Origin: Phyllobacterium endophyticum
Lineage (GTDB): Bacteria; Pseudomonadota; Alphaproteobacteria; Rhizobiales; Rhizobiaceae
Assembly: GCF_003010935.1 (NCBI RefSeq)
Contig: NZ_PGGN01000005.1
Coordinates: 62,001 to 126,000, forward strand
Length of the DNA: 64,000 nt
Direction of reading: 5' to 3'
Part shown: positions 43,872 to 52,321 of the stretch, one piece after another
How the letters are laid out: the number at the start of each line of letters is the position of its first letter
Position numbering within the stretch: position 1 is the first letter of the stretch
Made by a program: the position numbers and the translations under genes
The notes under the pieces: generated by a model
The model's database searches: none
Seen by the model: the letters and a program-made list of their open reading frames with translations, nothing else
What the model was told of the DNA's origin: nothing

Positions 43872-44504
43872 ATGACACGTATTCTGATTGCGGATGACCA
43901 CGAGATTGTCCGGCAAGGCGTCAAGGCGATCCTGTCAAAGCGGGAGCGCTGGGAGGTTGTCGGAGAGGCTGCCAATGGGCGCGATGCCGTTGAACAGGCG
44001 CGGGCGACGCAGCCGGAAATTGCGATACTCGACTATGCGCTCCCCTTCATCAACGGTGTCGAGGCCGCCCGGCAAATTCGCCTTCACAGTCCGAAGACCG
44101 AGGTACTGATCTTTACCCAGCACGACAATGAAGCGCTGCTGCGCAATATCCTGGAAGCCGGCGTCAGGGGTTATCTGCTGAAGACCGATGCCACCCAGTA
44201 CCTCGTTCAGGCAGTCGAGGCGCTGGAACACCGCCAACCTTTTTTTACGAAAACGGTGTCCGACATGCTGGTGTCATCCTATCTTGCCAAAACGGACAGC
44301 TCACCCAGCATTCTCACCTCCCGCGAAACATCTGTGGTCAAATTGATTGCCGAGGGGCACAGCAACAAGGAGACGGCGGCGGTGCTCGGACTGAGCGAGA
44401 AGACCGTCGAAACCCATCGCGCGGCTGCCATGCGGAAACTTGACGCCAAATCCACGGCGGCCCTCGTCCGGTATGCTATAAGAAACCGGCTGATCGAGGC
44501 TTGA
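43872..44504 (+). CDS. NarL/FixJ-family response regulator
   Basis: A 210-residue two-domain regulator starting MTRILIADDHEIVRQG at the ATG at 43872, with GGGGGAAG upstream. The receiver domain has DD at residues 8-9, the phosphorylation site in EIAILDYALPF, and lysine in YLLKTDA. The LuxR-type HTH covers about 148-205 (LTSRETSVVKLIAEGHSNKE, LGLSEKTVETHRAAAMRKL). It is divergent from the ProX-like gene. The histidine kinase at 48937-50649 is of the HisKA_3 type that partners with this class and could be cognate. Confidence 0.9.
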   Translation: MTRILIADDHEIVRQGVKAILSKRERWEVVGEAANGRDAVEQARATQPEIAILDYALPFINGVEAARQIRLHSPKTEVLIFTQHDNEALLRNILEAGVRGYLLKTDATQYLVQAVEALEHRQPFFTKTVSDMLVSSYLAKTDSSPSILTSRETSVVKLIAEGHSNKETAAVLGLSEKTVETHRAAAMRKLDAKSTAALVRYAIRNRLIEA

Positions 44505-44577
44505 CAATGTTTTCATGCGCAATAGTCAATCCTTCCTCTGTTCACCTGAAGCTGTCCTCTTGAGCGAAAGCGCCGAC

Positions 44578-45864
44578 ATGGATCACAGAACTTGCGCAAG
44601 TCAGCAGTCGCAACCGGTCCGCCGGCGCTCGACAGGGGCTGGTCCAATGGCTGGCCTCGTGCTGGCTCTCATGGTGGCGGGTTGCGCTGGACACGCCAAG
44701 GGCGTGATGGCGCCTGTGATGGTGACGGGCCCCACGGGGGCATCGACAGTGGACATGCTCGTGGTCACCAGTCGCGTGCCATCCGACGACCCGGCGACGT
44801 TGTTTACGGGCGAGCGAAGCCCGACGCCCTACCTGACCGATATCACCATATCGATCCCTCCGGACAGCAAGCGGAAGCCCGGAACAGTCCAGTGGCCGAA
44901 AAAGGTGCCGCCCAATCCGGCCACGGATTTTGCGGTGACGCGCGTGAAGCAATTGAATTCGCCGGAAGAGGGTCGCGCCTGGTTCCGCCAGCACGTCGTC
45001 AATGGACACGCCATGGTCTTTGTTCATGGTTTCAACAATCGCTACGAAGATTCCGTTTTCCGCTTTGCCCAGATCGTCCACGATTCCAAGGCGCCGGTAA
45101 CGCCGATCCTGTTTACCTGGCCGTCAAGGGCGCGCGTGTTCGACTATAATTATGACAAGGAGAGCACAAACTTCTCCCGTACGGCGCTGGAACAGGGTCT
45201 GCAGACGCTTTCCAAGGACAGGGATGTCAAGGAAATCACAGTAATGGCCCATTCCATGGGAACGTGGCTGGCCATGGAATCGCTTCGGCAGATGGCAATA
45301 CGTGACGGCAGAGTCCAGCCCAAGATCAAGAACGTGATTCTCGCTTCGCCCGACATCGACGTCGATGTCTTCGCACGCCAATGGAACGAGCTAGGCAAGG
45401 ACAAGCCGAAAATCACCATCTTCGTATCGCAGGATGACAGAGCGCTGAAAGTGTCGCGATTGATCTCGGGCGATGTCGACCGCCTTGGCGCGATCAATCC
45501 GGCAGCGGAACCCTACAAGACCAAGCTCGAAGCGGCCGGCATAACTGTCGTGGATCTTACGCAGGTCAAAACTGGCGACGGGCTCCGCCACGGAAAATTC
45601 GCAGAGAGTCCGGATATCGTGAAGCTCATCGGTCAACGCCTCGTAACCGGCCAGACCCTTACCGATTCCGACGTTTCGTTCGCCGATGGCGTGACAGCTG
45701 TCGTTGCCGGAAGTGTCGGTACAGTGGGCAAGGTGGCAGCGACGACGGTGAGTGCGCCGATCACGATACTCGAAGGCAAGAAGATCGAGTACAAACGTCC
45801 AAAATCGGACAGGGTGCACGAGACGCTGAACAGCAAACCTCCGACGTCCGAACTGAGCTACTAG
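44578..45864 (+). CDS. Alpha/beta-hydrolase lipoprotein (DUF900 type)
   Basis: The product (428 residues from the ATG at 44578) has an N-terminal basic region, then hydrophobic LVLALMVAGC with a lipobox. The start is uncertain; ATGs at 44515 and 44647 are in frame. The hydrolase domain (about 120-330) shows GHAMVFVHGFNNRYEDSVFR (oxyanion region), TPILFTWPSRA and the nucleophile elbow MAHSMGTWLAMESL. ILASPDIDVDVFARQ carries the probable acid and LTQVKTGDGLRHGKF the histidine region. This is the DUF900 family of esterase-like proteins; the substrate is unknown. Confidence 0.78.
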   Translation: MDHRTCASQQSQPVRRRSTGAGPMAGLVLALMVAGCAGHAKGVMAPVMVTGPTGASTVDMLVVTSRVPSDDPATLFTGERSPTPYLTDITISIPPDSKRKPGTVQWPKKVPPNPATDFAVTRVKQLNSPEEGRAWFRQHVVNGHAMVFVHGFNNRYEDSVFRFAQIVHDSKAPVTPILFTWPSRARVFDYNYDKESTNFSRTALEQGLQTLSKDRDVKEITVMAHSMGTWLAMESLRQMAIRDGRVQPKIKNVILASPDIDVDVFARQWNELGKDKPKITIFVSQDDRALKVSRLISGDVDRLGAINPAAEPYKTKLEAAGITVVDLTQVKTGDGLRHGKFAESPDIVKLIGQRLVTGQTLTDSDVSFADGVTAVVAGSVGTVGKVAATTVSAPITILEGKKIEYKRPKSDRVHETLNSKPPTSELSY

Positions 45865-45889
45865 AGCCTGACGGAGCATTTCGAAGCGG

Positions 45890-45909
45890 AGCCCGGGCGC
45901 AACCGGGCT
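45890..45909 (+). terminator. Possible terminator hairpin after hydrolase gene
   Basis: AGCCCGG (45890-45896) pairs with CCGGGCT (45903-45909), loop GCGCAA, starting 26 bases after the stop of the hydrolase gene. There is no T-run, so termination strength is uncertain. Confidence 0.35.
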
Positions 45910-46035
45910 GTCCGGCTTCGCGGTTCGGTGCAAGGGAGAGCGAAAACGTCAGCAGCCGGTCCCGCCCGGGCAGGCGACCGGGAAGGGCAGCACCCTGTCG
46001 CCCTCGATAAAGCTGGTCGAAAACGACACTCGCAG

Positions 46036-46060
46036 CAACGATGTTACAGTAACATTGTTG
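46036..46060. promoter_or_regulatory. 25-bp near-perfect palindrome, likely repressor operator
   Basis: The core ATGTTAC-A-GTAACAT (46041-46055) is a perfect palindrome. It extends to CAAC at 46036-46039 and GTTG at 46057-46060, giving 11 of 12 paired positions around a central A at 46048. It lies 82 bases before a small exported-protein gene, in the region expected for its promoter. The symmetry is that of a dimeric TetR- or GntR-type operator; the cognate regulator is not in the vicinity. Confidence 0.5.
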
Positions 46061-46141
46061 CATGCCATCCAGCCTCGACGCATCGTTGCGGCCCGGGCAG
46101 TGTATTTTGCGCGTTCCCTTGAACACAGACAGGCTTGTCCG

Positions 46142-46426
46142 ATGAATCGCATTCTCATGGCACTCTTGGTATTCTTCTCCGCCTCGGAGTTCGCGGCCGG
46201 TCAAACGCTGGAGTCACGCATGCTCCAGCGGCAGACGGCCCGCGCGATACGAAATGCAGGCTTCTGGTGCGACAGGATAACGGATGCGAGGATCGATAAG
46301 GCGAGGTCCGCCGGCGGCCCGACCATTGTTCGGGTGACGTGCGACGACAAAACCACATTCGCCCAGTACAGGCTTACGATGGACGCGGCCAACAGCAAGA
46401 TCGCGAAAATCGAACCATGGAGATGA
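46142..46426 (+). CDS. Small exported protein, conserved hypothetical
   Basis: A 94-residue product with signal peptide MNRILMALLVFFSASEFAAG. The mature part (RQTARAIRNAGFWCDRITDA, VRVTCDDKTTFAQYRLTMD) carries two cysteines about 28 residues apart, probably a disulfide. It resembles short periplasmic proteins common in rhizobia without known function. The preceding palindrome suggests regulated expression. The start has no strong Shine-Dalgarno sequence (TTGTCCG upstream), so the exact N-terminus is uncertain. Confidence 0.6.
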   Translation: MNRILMALLVFFSASEFAAGQTLESRMLQRQTARAIRNAGFWCDRITDARIDKARSAGGPTIVRVTCDDKTTFAQYRLTMDAANSKIAKIEPWR

Positions 46427-46431
46427 ATCCG

Positions 46432-48207
46432 CTACGGCGCCGGTCGAGGCCGCATTCCCTCAATACGACCTGTCGGGGGCGAAGAGGGCAGTGGAAAACC
46501 GGCCTTTTCCAATCCGGCGGCGAGCTTTTCGACAATTTCATGCGCGTAGTGCCGATGGGCCATCTCGGAACGGAATGATCGTGCAAACTCGTCGCGCTGA
46601 GCGTTCAGCCGCTTAGCCGCTTCCCTCGCCCCGGCTGCATTCTGAATTTGTCCCGCCGCCGCCAGTTCAAGTATGTTGGCGACATAGTCGTCAGACCGGC
46701 CCATCTGCTGCACGCGAAGCAAGGCTTGCGCGAAGTCCTCGCGTCGGTAGGCGTCCAGTGCCAGGGTAAGCACCGCATCACCGGGCAAGACGCCCTCGAT
46801 CATGCCGGACTTGATTGCCATCCCTGCGCCTTCCGCCCACCTGCCATGGGAAAACAGCATCGCGCCGAGGCGGGCTGCTATAAGGCTGTTGTTGGGATTG
46901 AGACCGAGCGCGCGATAGCCGGATACGAAGGCCGCCTCGTTCAGGCCGTTACGGCACTGCGCCAGCATTTGCGCGTATGCCGCGCGATCCGATGTGGGGG
47001 AGAGCGACACAGCCCTTTTTGCGAGGTTCAGTGCGCGTGCCGTAGCTTCGTTCGGGACCCCCGGCGTAGCCAGCTCAAGATTGACTATGGCAAGCTCGGC
47101 GTTGATATCGGCATCGTCGGGCGTAGCCGCCAGCGTTTTTTCAAGGCAGGTTCGCGCTTGCTGCAACTGGGTCGCGTCTCGTTGCCTCAAGGCCATCGCC
47201 GACCGAAGAACACAGCCATTGCCAAGGGCGGGCGACGCCAACTCGCGCGTCAGTTCCAGGCCATTGAGCACGCCGTTCATATCGGCAAAGCGGTTTGCCA
47301 GCCGTACGACAAGTTCGCGCCGTACATCCGTGGCCCGCTTGTCGTCGACGGCAACCTGTTCCACTCCTGAGCGGAGAGCTTCGCCCGTCACGGGATCGAC
47401 GACTTGCCACCACACGGAACGAGCGTCCTCGGCAGTATGATATTTGAGGATCACCTTGTAGGAAGCGCTTGTTCGGCGGTTTGACCAAAAGAAAGAGCTC
47501 GCAGCGCGGATGACGCTACCACCTGTATTGTCGGGGAATTCTTCTGCCGCCAGCTTTAGCGTTTGGTACTGGGAAAGTGCCGTCATCAGATAATCGCGGA
47601 TGAAACCGGCTTCGTTATCGGAGCCATTCCCGGCAGATTTCATCTCGATGGCAACATTCGGCTTTTCTGAGAAGACAGGCGCCCTCCCCGAGATGAGCCA
47701 CAAGAAAGCGCAGACGACCGCACCAAGTGCTGCGAGGCCAAGCCTCCGGCGGATCACAGCTTTTCTCCACCCAGAATAAGTGTCTTTATCCTCTGCAATT
47801 TCGACAAACTCGGCTTCGTAGAGATTCTCGGCTTGTGGAGGAGCCTTCGTGAAAACCGGGATATAGCGTCCCCGAGGCAATTCGATACGAACGCTGCCTT
47901 CATCGTCGTGAGTCTCATAATATTGGGCCAGGGAGGCGCGGAGCCGTGTGGCTTCGATGCGGACGATCGGGTCGGTCGTGGGGTCGAAGCTGCATGGGCG
48001 GCCGAAAACATCCACGGCGATCGTATAGGCCTTTACCGCAGCGGCGCGGCCTTCGAACATTTCCGTTGCGACGAAGCGTAGAAAATTTCTGTTGCGATCC
48101 GTCGAATGAAATTGCGGATCGGACAGGAGCCTGTCCAATTCCCGCTTCGCCTCAAATTCGGTGACCCCTTCTAGAGCACGTGCGTCGACGTTGACGTCAA
48201 CTTCCAT
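46432..48207 (-). CDS. Membrane-anchored protein with cytoplasmic N-terminal regulator-like domain and periplasmic TPR region
   Basis: A 591-residue protein starting MEVDVNVDARALEGV at the ATG at 48207, with GGGGTCTG upstream. The N-terminal 120 residues (LDRLLSDPQFHSTDRNRNFL, YTIAVDVFGRPCSFDPTTDP, VRIEATRLRASLAQYYE, VRIELPRGRYIPVF) match a module seen at the start of many rhizobial TPR or cyclase-like proteins. A single transmembrane helix follows (LGLAALGAVVCAFLWLI, about 175), then a TolB-like region and TPR-like repeats (ALNLAKRAVSLSPTSDRAAY, GYRALGLNPNNSLIAARLGAML). Function is unknown; the layout suggests transmembrane signalling. Confidence 0.7.
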   Translation of the reverse strand: MEVDVNVDARALEGVTEFEAKRELDRLLSDPQFHSTDRNRNFLRFVATEMFEGRAAAVKAYTIAVDVFGRPCSFDPTTDPIVRIEATRLRASLAQYYETHDDEGSVRIELPRGRYIPVFTKAPPQAENLYEAEFVEIAEDKDTYSGWRKAVIRRRLGLAALGAVVCAFLWLISGRAPVFSEKPNVAIEMKSAGNGSDNEAGFIRDYLMTALSQYQTLKLAAEEFPDNTGGSVIRAASSFFWSNRRTSASYKVILKYHTAEDARSVWWQVVDPVTGEALRSGVEQVAVDDKRATDVRRELVVRLANRFADMNGVLNGLELTRELASPALGNGCVLRSAMALRQRDATQLQQARTCLEKTLAATPDDADINAELAIVNLELATPGVPNEATARALNLAKRAVSLSPTSDRAAYAQMLAQCRNGLNEAAFVSGYRALGLNPNNSLIAARLGAMLFSHGRWAEGAGMAIKSGMIEGVLPGDAVLTLALDAYRREDFAQALLRVQQMGRSDDYVANILELAAAGQIQNAAGAREAAKRLNAQRDEFARSFRSEMAHRHYAHEIVEKLAAGLEKAGFPLPSSPPTGRIEGMRPRPAP

Positions 48208-48359
48208 GGCAGACCCCCGTACATGACAGCCAGCAACAGAATTGAACGGAACCGGCCAAGAAGCCATAGGGTGAATACCCTAGGTTGTATCGGAATAGTA
48301 CTGACACGCTTGATTTAAGCTAATATTCATTAGGTGTCGCTTGCTGACCTGGTCGTGTG

Positions 48360-48626
48360 TCACGGTTTCTGGGTGCGCCCCACGATGCAGATGTCGATCA
48401 CTTCATTCTCGATCTCGGAACAGAGAGACTCGTATTCCAGCAGCAACTTGTCGTCGGTGGAACCGTTGCGCCGCAGGCGATCGAGTGTAGAACTTGCTTC
48501 ATCGAAGGCGTCGCACAGGCTCACCAAGGTAGAACTTCGGGCGCTTAGCATCTGCAACTGGCCACGCATGGCGGGCAGCTTCAGCATCAGCTTCCAGAGC
48601 CCCCGTTGGGATGAAACGGTCGACAT
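48360..48626 (-). CDS. Small helical protein, hypothetical
   Basis: An 88-residue open frame starting MSTVSSQRGLWKLMLKL and ending CIVGRTQKP. It is predicted to be largely alpha-helical (MLSARSSTLVSLCDAFDEAS, LLLEYESLCSEIENEVID), with no signal peptide. A good Shine-Dalgarno sequence is lacking. Position and composition resemble small rhizobial helical proteins, but I cannot name a family. The frame may start later at MLKLPAM. Moderate confidence that it is real. Confidence 0.5.
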   Translation of the reverse strand: MSTVSSQRGLWKLMLKLPAMRGQLQMLSARSSTLVSLCDAFDEASSTLDRLRRNGSTDDKLLLEYESLCSEIENEVIDICIVGRTQKP

Positions 48627-48936
48627 TGACTATGCTGACCCCCGCTTTCACCAGAACTAATCTATTGGAGCTATACGCTGGACTACCAATCAGTCGAGAC
48701 GGCAACAATCCGGCGCAGTTGCAACCCGGCGATAATGCATGATTGGAGGTTTCCAAGGGAGTACGTAACGGTAAAGGCCTGCAGGTTGTGTCTCAAGTGC
48801 CGGAAAATATTTCACTCACGTTCGACGACGGGTAGCGTTTTCACACGTTCCACGACGGTTGCTGTTACCGTTACGATCTGACGCCGGAATGTCATCGGCC
48901 AAGGCGTTTCAAGTCCGGACGTCGTGACCCATATTA
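48627..48936. other. 310-bp gene-poor region with spaced 10-bp inverted repeat
   Basis: No supported gene was found. GTAACGGTAA at 48765-48774 and its exact reverse complement TTACCGTTAC at 48865-48874 are about 90 bases apart. The left copy is part of AGTACGTAAC (48760-48769), which occurs identically upstream of the response-regulator gene at 43778-43787. A short minus-strand frame crossing this stretch lacks a ribosome-binding site. Confidence 0.4.
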
Positions 48937-50649
48937 CTATCCACGCACCCTGACGGAAATGGTTGTGCCCATTCTACCGGTCGAAATGTGGATACTGCCA
49001 TCGAGCGGCCGCAAGCGCGCATCCATTCCAGAAAGACCAACGCCGACGTGTTGGCGCCTGCGCCTCTCGATACCGACACCATCATCCTTCACGGTCAACG
49101 ACAGGATCGTATCGGGTTCGCTGCCCTGGCGTACCAGCCTGATCGTCGCCTTGGCGGCGTGTGCGTGCCGGTAGATATTCGTCAAAGCTTCCTGCACTAT
49201 ACGGAATACGGTCAGCTCCACATCCGCGGGCGGGCGCTTGGTCGCCAAAGCCGGATCAACTCTCAATTCGATCTCAAGTCCGCTTCGCTCCTCGAAGCCC
49301 GCCACGAGAAGCTCCAGCGCATTGGGCAGGCCCGACTCATCGAGCATCGGCGGGTGCAACAGATAGGATAGGGTTCGCAGTTCCTCATTGCTCTGCGAAA
49401 TGAGCTGCGCCGTGCGGGCCAAGGCCCTCGACGTGTCGCCGTCGCTGTCCGGCAGGAGGGACTTGACGTTTGCGAGTTCCATCGCCGCGCCGATCAGATG
49501 CTGGCCGGTCGAATCGTGGAGGTCCCTTGCTATGGAACGGCGCTCCTCGTCCTGCGAAACCAGAAGGCGCTCGCTGACCTCACGCAAAGATTCGTTGGAT
49601 GCCATCAGAGCGATTGAACGGCGCCTTGCCAGCCATGCAGTAATCAGAAATGCCCCCAGCGCGATGGCGAGCACCGTGCCGTATACCCGGACGGACTGCC
49701 TCCAGCCTGCAAGCAGTGCTTTTTCATCGATTCCATAGGTCACGTAAAACGGAAATGCTTCTACTTTGCGGTAGGCTATCAGCCGGACCACGCCATCGGA
49801 GAAGGGAGCATGACGTAGCTCTCCCGCAATCGGATTTTCCGCAATAGCCTGCTGGAACCAGTCAGGGACGGTCGCACCGCCCTCCGATAGTGGCACGTTT
49901 ACCACAACCTGGCCGTCCTGCCTCAGAAACTGGGCAGCGTCTGAAGGGTTGGCGGCCCCGTCGAACAAGCGGGTAAAGTATTCGACCGGCATCGTGATCA
50001 AAATCAGCCCGCCGAACTCTCCGCCGGTTCCGAGCAGGGCCTTGCTCATCGTGAGAGACGGTTTGTCGTATACCCGGCCGATTAGCTGTTCGCCGACGAA
50101 GGTAACGTTCGAGGGGTGATCCCGGTGGTGCCGGAAGTAATCCCGGTCGCTCACATCAAGCGAGCGGTCCCGGAAATTTTCGCTTGTAGAAACGAGTTTC
50201 CCATCTCTGCCTACTATGGCGATGTACGCTGAATGCTTCAGATATTTCTTCTGGGTCCTCAGAAGCCCTGTCACTTGCTCGGTGGGTTCGATTCCCGTGT
50301 CCCGGATGGGCTCAACTTCAGAAGCGATGCCCTGAAGCACCATATCGTTGGCTTCGAGTATCTTGCTTACATAGGCTTCGAGCAGAGCAGTCTTTTGACG
50401 CAGCTGAATCTTCGATTGCGCGACCATCCGGTCCCGGCTCTCCGAGACGCCGATAATGAAAACGACAATGATGACGCCGACGCTCATCAGCAGCAACAGG
50501 CCGTAAGGCACAAGAGGGAGTGACGGATTCCGCATTTGCGGCCCGGTTGACAGCGCTCTTCCCAATGGAAGCATGAGGCCGAGACGGCGCAGCAACGCGG
50601 GAATGGCCGCGATGCTCCAGCGGTCGTTGTATCGGCGCAGAATTCTCAC
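48937..50649 (-). CDS. PDC/Cache sensor histidine kinase, HisKA_3 (NarX/DegS-like)
   Basis: A membrane histidine kinase of about 570 residues. I used the GTG at 50649, which has GGAAGGACC upstream; ATGs at 50754 and 50574 are in frame, so the start is uncertain. It has one helix (PYGLLLLMSVGVIIVVFIIG), a periplasmic PDC/Cache domain (LSDRDYFRHHRDHPSNVTFVG-like, KALLGTGGEFGGLILITMPV), a second helix (VYGTVLAIALGAFLITAWLA), then a dimerisation domain with the H-box ARDLHDSTGQHLIGAA and an HATPase domain (VFRIVQEALTNIYRHAHA, KDDGVGIE, GVGLSGMDARL). It signals to NarL-type regulators; no cognate gene is adjacent. Confidence 0.85.
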   Translation of the reverse strand: MRILRRYNDRWSIAAIPALLRRLGLMLPLGRALSTGPQMRNPSLPLVPYGLLLLMSVGVIIVVFIIGVSESRDRMVAQSKIQLRQKTALLEAYVSKILEANDMVLQGIASEVEPIRDTGIEPTEQVTGLLRTQKKYLKHSAYIAIVGRDGKLVSTSENFRDRSLDVSDRDYFRHHRDHPSNVTFVGEQLIGRVYDKPSLTMSKALLGTGGEFGGLILITMPVEYFTRLFDGAANPSDAAQFLRQDGQVVVNVPLSEGGATVPDWFQQAIAENPIAGELRHAPFSDGVVRLIAYRKVEAFPFYVTYGIDEKALLAGWRQSVRVYGTVLAIALGAFLITAWLARRRSIALMASNESLREVSERLLVSQDEERRSIARDLHDSTGQHLIGAAMELANVKSLLPDSDGDTSRALARTAQLISQSNEELRTLSYLLHPPMLDESGLPNALELLVAGFEERSGLEIELRVDPALATKRPPADVELTVFRIVQEALTNIYRHAHAAKATIRLVRQGSEPDTILSLTVKDDGVGIERRRRQHVGVGLSGMDARLRPLDGSIHISTGRMGTTISVRVRG

Positions 50650-50847
50650 CGGTCCTTCCCGGAGAAATATCGTGCGCTGCCCATGGCGGATCTGAATTTT
50701 TGCCCGATCATCGTGCCCCCGATTGTAGCATTCCGCCGCATGATACCTCATCATGCGGGAACACTATATCAGAAACACCAGTGGAAAGCCGCGCTGGTTC
50801 AAGTGCGTCAGGCAAGCAGTCACCAACATGACAAGAGGATCAACTCC

Positions 50848-52293
50848 ATGCCCACCACGGAGAGCGGCAAGCCTGCCATCGTTCTGTTCCGTTACGATCT
50901 CAGGCTGGCTGACAACCGCGCGTTGCATGCGGCATCCGAGAGCGGCAAGCCCGTCATTCCGGTTTTTGTCTGGGATGAGCAGACGAGCCCGCATGCGCGG
51001 CCGCTCGGCGGTGCGAGGAAATGGTGGTTGCACCACTCGTTGAACGCGCTTTCGGCGACCATGAAAGCCCGCGGCGCTACCCTGGTCCTGAAGCGCGGGA
51101 AGACAGAGGCGATCGTGGACGGTCTTATCGACGAAACAGGCGCCGACCTCGTCTTGTGGAACCGGCGTTACGACCCGCAAGGTGTCGAGGTTGACACCGG
51201 CCTGAAGGCTGAGCTCGCTCGCCGCAATGTCATGGCTGAAAGCTTTGAAGGCCATCTCCTGCATGAGCCCTACGCGCTTCGGACTGCGTCCGGGGGATAT
51301 TACCGTGTCTACACTCCATTTTGGCGCGCCTTGGCAGGACAGCCGGAACCGCGCGATCCCGTTGCGGCCCCCATCGGATTGAAAAGTTGGCACGGCGAGA
51401 TCGCGTCGGAGACCCTGGACGACTGGAATTTGTTGCCGAAGCATCCGGACTGGTCGAAAGGCTTCACGGACTGGACTCCGGGCGAAGAGGCTGCGCATCA
51501 GCGCCTCGCGGACTTTCTCGATGGAGCAATCGGGCATTATTCCCGGGAGCGGGATCGTCCCGACATTGAAGCAACATCGCGGCTCTCGCCACATCTTGTC
51601 CATGGCGAGATTACACCGGTTCAGATCTGGCATGCACTCAAGGCGCCGAAGCTCCGGGACCATGGAGCCGACGTCGCAAAATTCCGCCGCGAGATGGCCT
51701 GGCGCGAATTCTGCTACCATCTGCTGTTCCACAACCCGGCGCTGCACACTGAAAACTTCAATGCAAGCTTCAACGCCTTTCATTGGAACGACCGGCAGGA
51801 TCATTTCGATGCCTGGAAACAGGGCAAGACCGGCTACCCTATCGTCGATGCCGGGATGCGACAGCTATGGCAAACGGGTTGGATGCACAATCGGGTGCGC
51901 ATGATCGTTGCGTCGTTCCTCATCAAACATCTGCTCATTGACTGGCGCAAGGGCGAAGAATGGTTCTGGGACACGCTCGTCGACGCGGACCCCGCCAACA
52001 ACGCCGCCGGTTGGCAGTGGGTTGCCGGCACAGGTGCGGACGCGGCGCCATACTTCCGCATTTTCAACCCGATACTGCAGGGCGAAAAGTTCGATCCTAA
52101 GGGCGACTATGTACGGACATTTGTCCCTGAGCTGGCGGCGCTTCCCGGTAAATACCTGAACCAGCCGTGGACTGCGCCGCAAAGGGTTCTGGACGATGCC
52201 GGCATCATGCTGGGAGAGACGTACCCTCATCCGATCGTCGATCATCGATCGGCCCGCAGGCGGGCACTTGGAGCCTATGCCGAGACGCGTTAG
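50848..52293 (+). CDS. phr: Deoxyribodipyrimidine photolyase (CPD class I)
   Basis: The 481-residue DNA repair flavoprotein starts MPTTESGKPAIVLFRYDLRL at the ATG at 50848, with AGAGGATC upstream; the open frame runs back to 50683. The N-terminal domain has LVLWNRRYDPQGVEVD. The FAD domain shows SRLSPHLVHGEITPVQIW, AWREFCYHLL, GKTGYPIVDAGMRQLWQTGWMHNR, and a tryptophan-rich electron path (WDTLVDADPANNAAGWQWVAGTG). It repairs UV-induced cyclobutane dimers with blue light. Confidence 0.93.
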   Translation: MPTTESGKPAIVLFRYDLRLADNRALHAASESGKPVIPVFVWDEQTSPHARPLGGARKWWLHHSLNALSATMKARGATLVLKRGKTEAIVDGLIDETGADLVLWNRRYDPQGVEVDTGLKAELARRNVMAESFEGHLLHEPYALRTASGGYYRVYTPFWRALAGQPEPRDPVAAPIGLKSWHGEIASETLDDWNLLPKHPDWSKGFTDWTPGEEAAHQRLADFLDGAIGHYSRERDRPDIEATSRLSPHLVHGEITPVQIWHALKAPKLRDHGADVAKFRREMAWREFCYHLLFHNPALHTENFNASFNAFHWNDRQDHFDAWKQGKTGYPIVDAGMRQLWQTGWMHNRVRMIVASFLIKHLLIDWRKGEEWFWDTLVDADPANNAAGWQWVAGTGADAAPYFRIFNPILQGEKFDPKGDYVRTFVPELAALPGKYLNQPWTAPQRVLDDAGIMLGETYPHPIVDHRSARRRALGAYAETR

Positions 52294-52321
52294 ACATCAG
52301 ACCAGTTTTACGAGCGCTTTG

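Noticed and set aside
50757-50785. GGAAC sequence before the photolyase gene as an EcfG promoter
   Set aside because: No GTT follows at 16 or 17 bases; the match stops at the -35 element.
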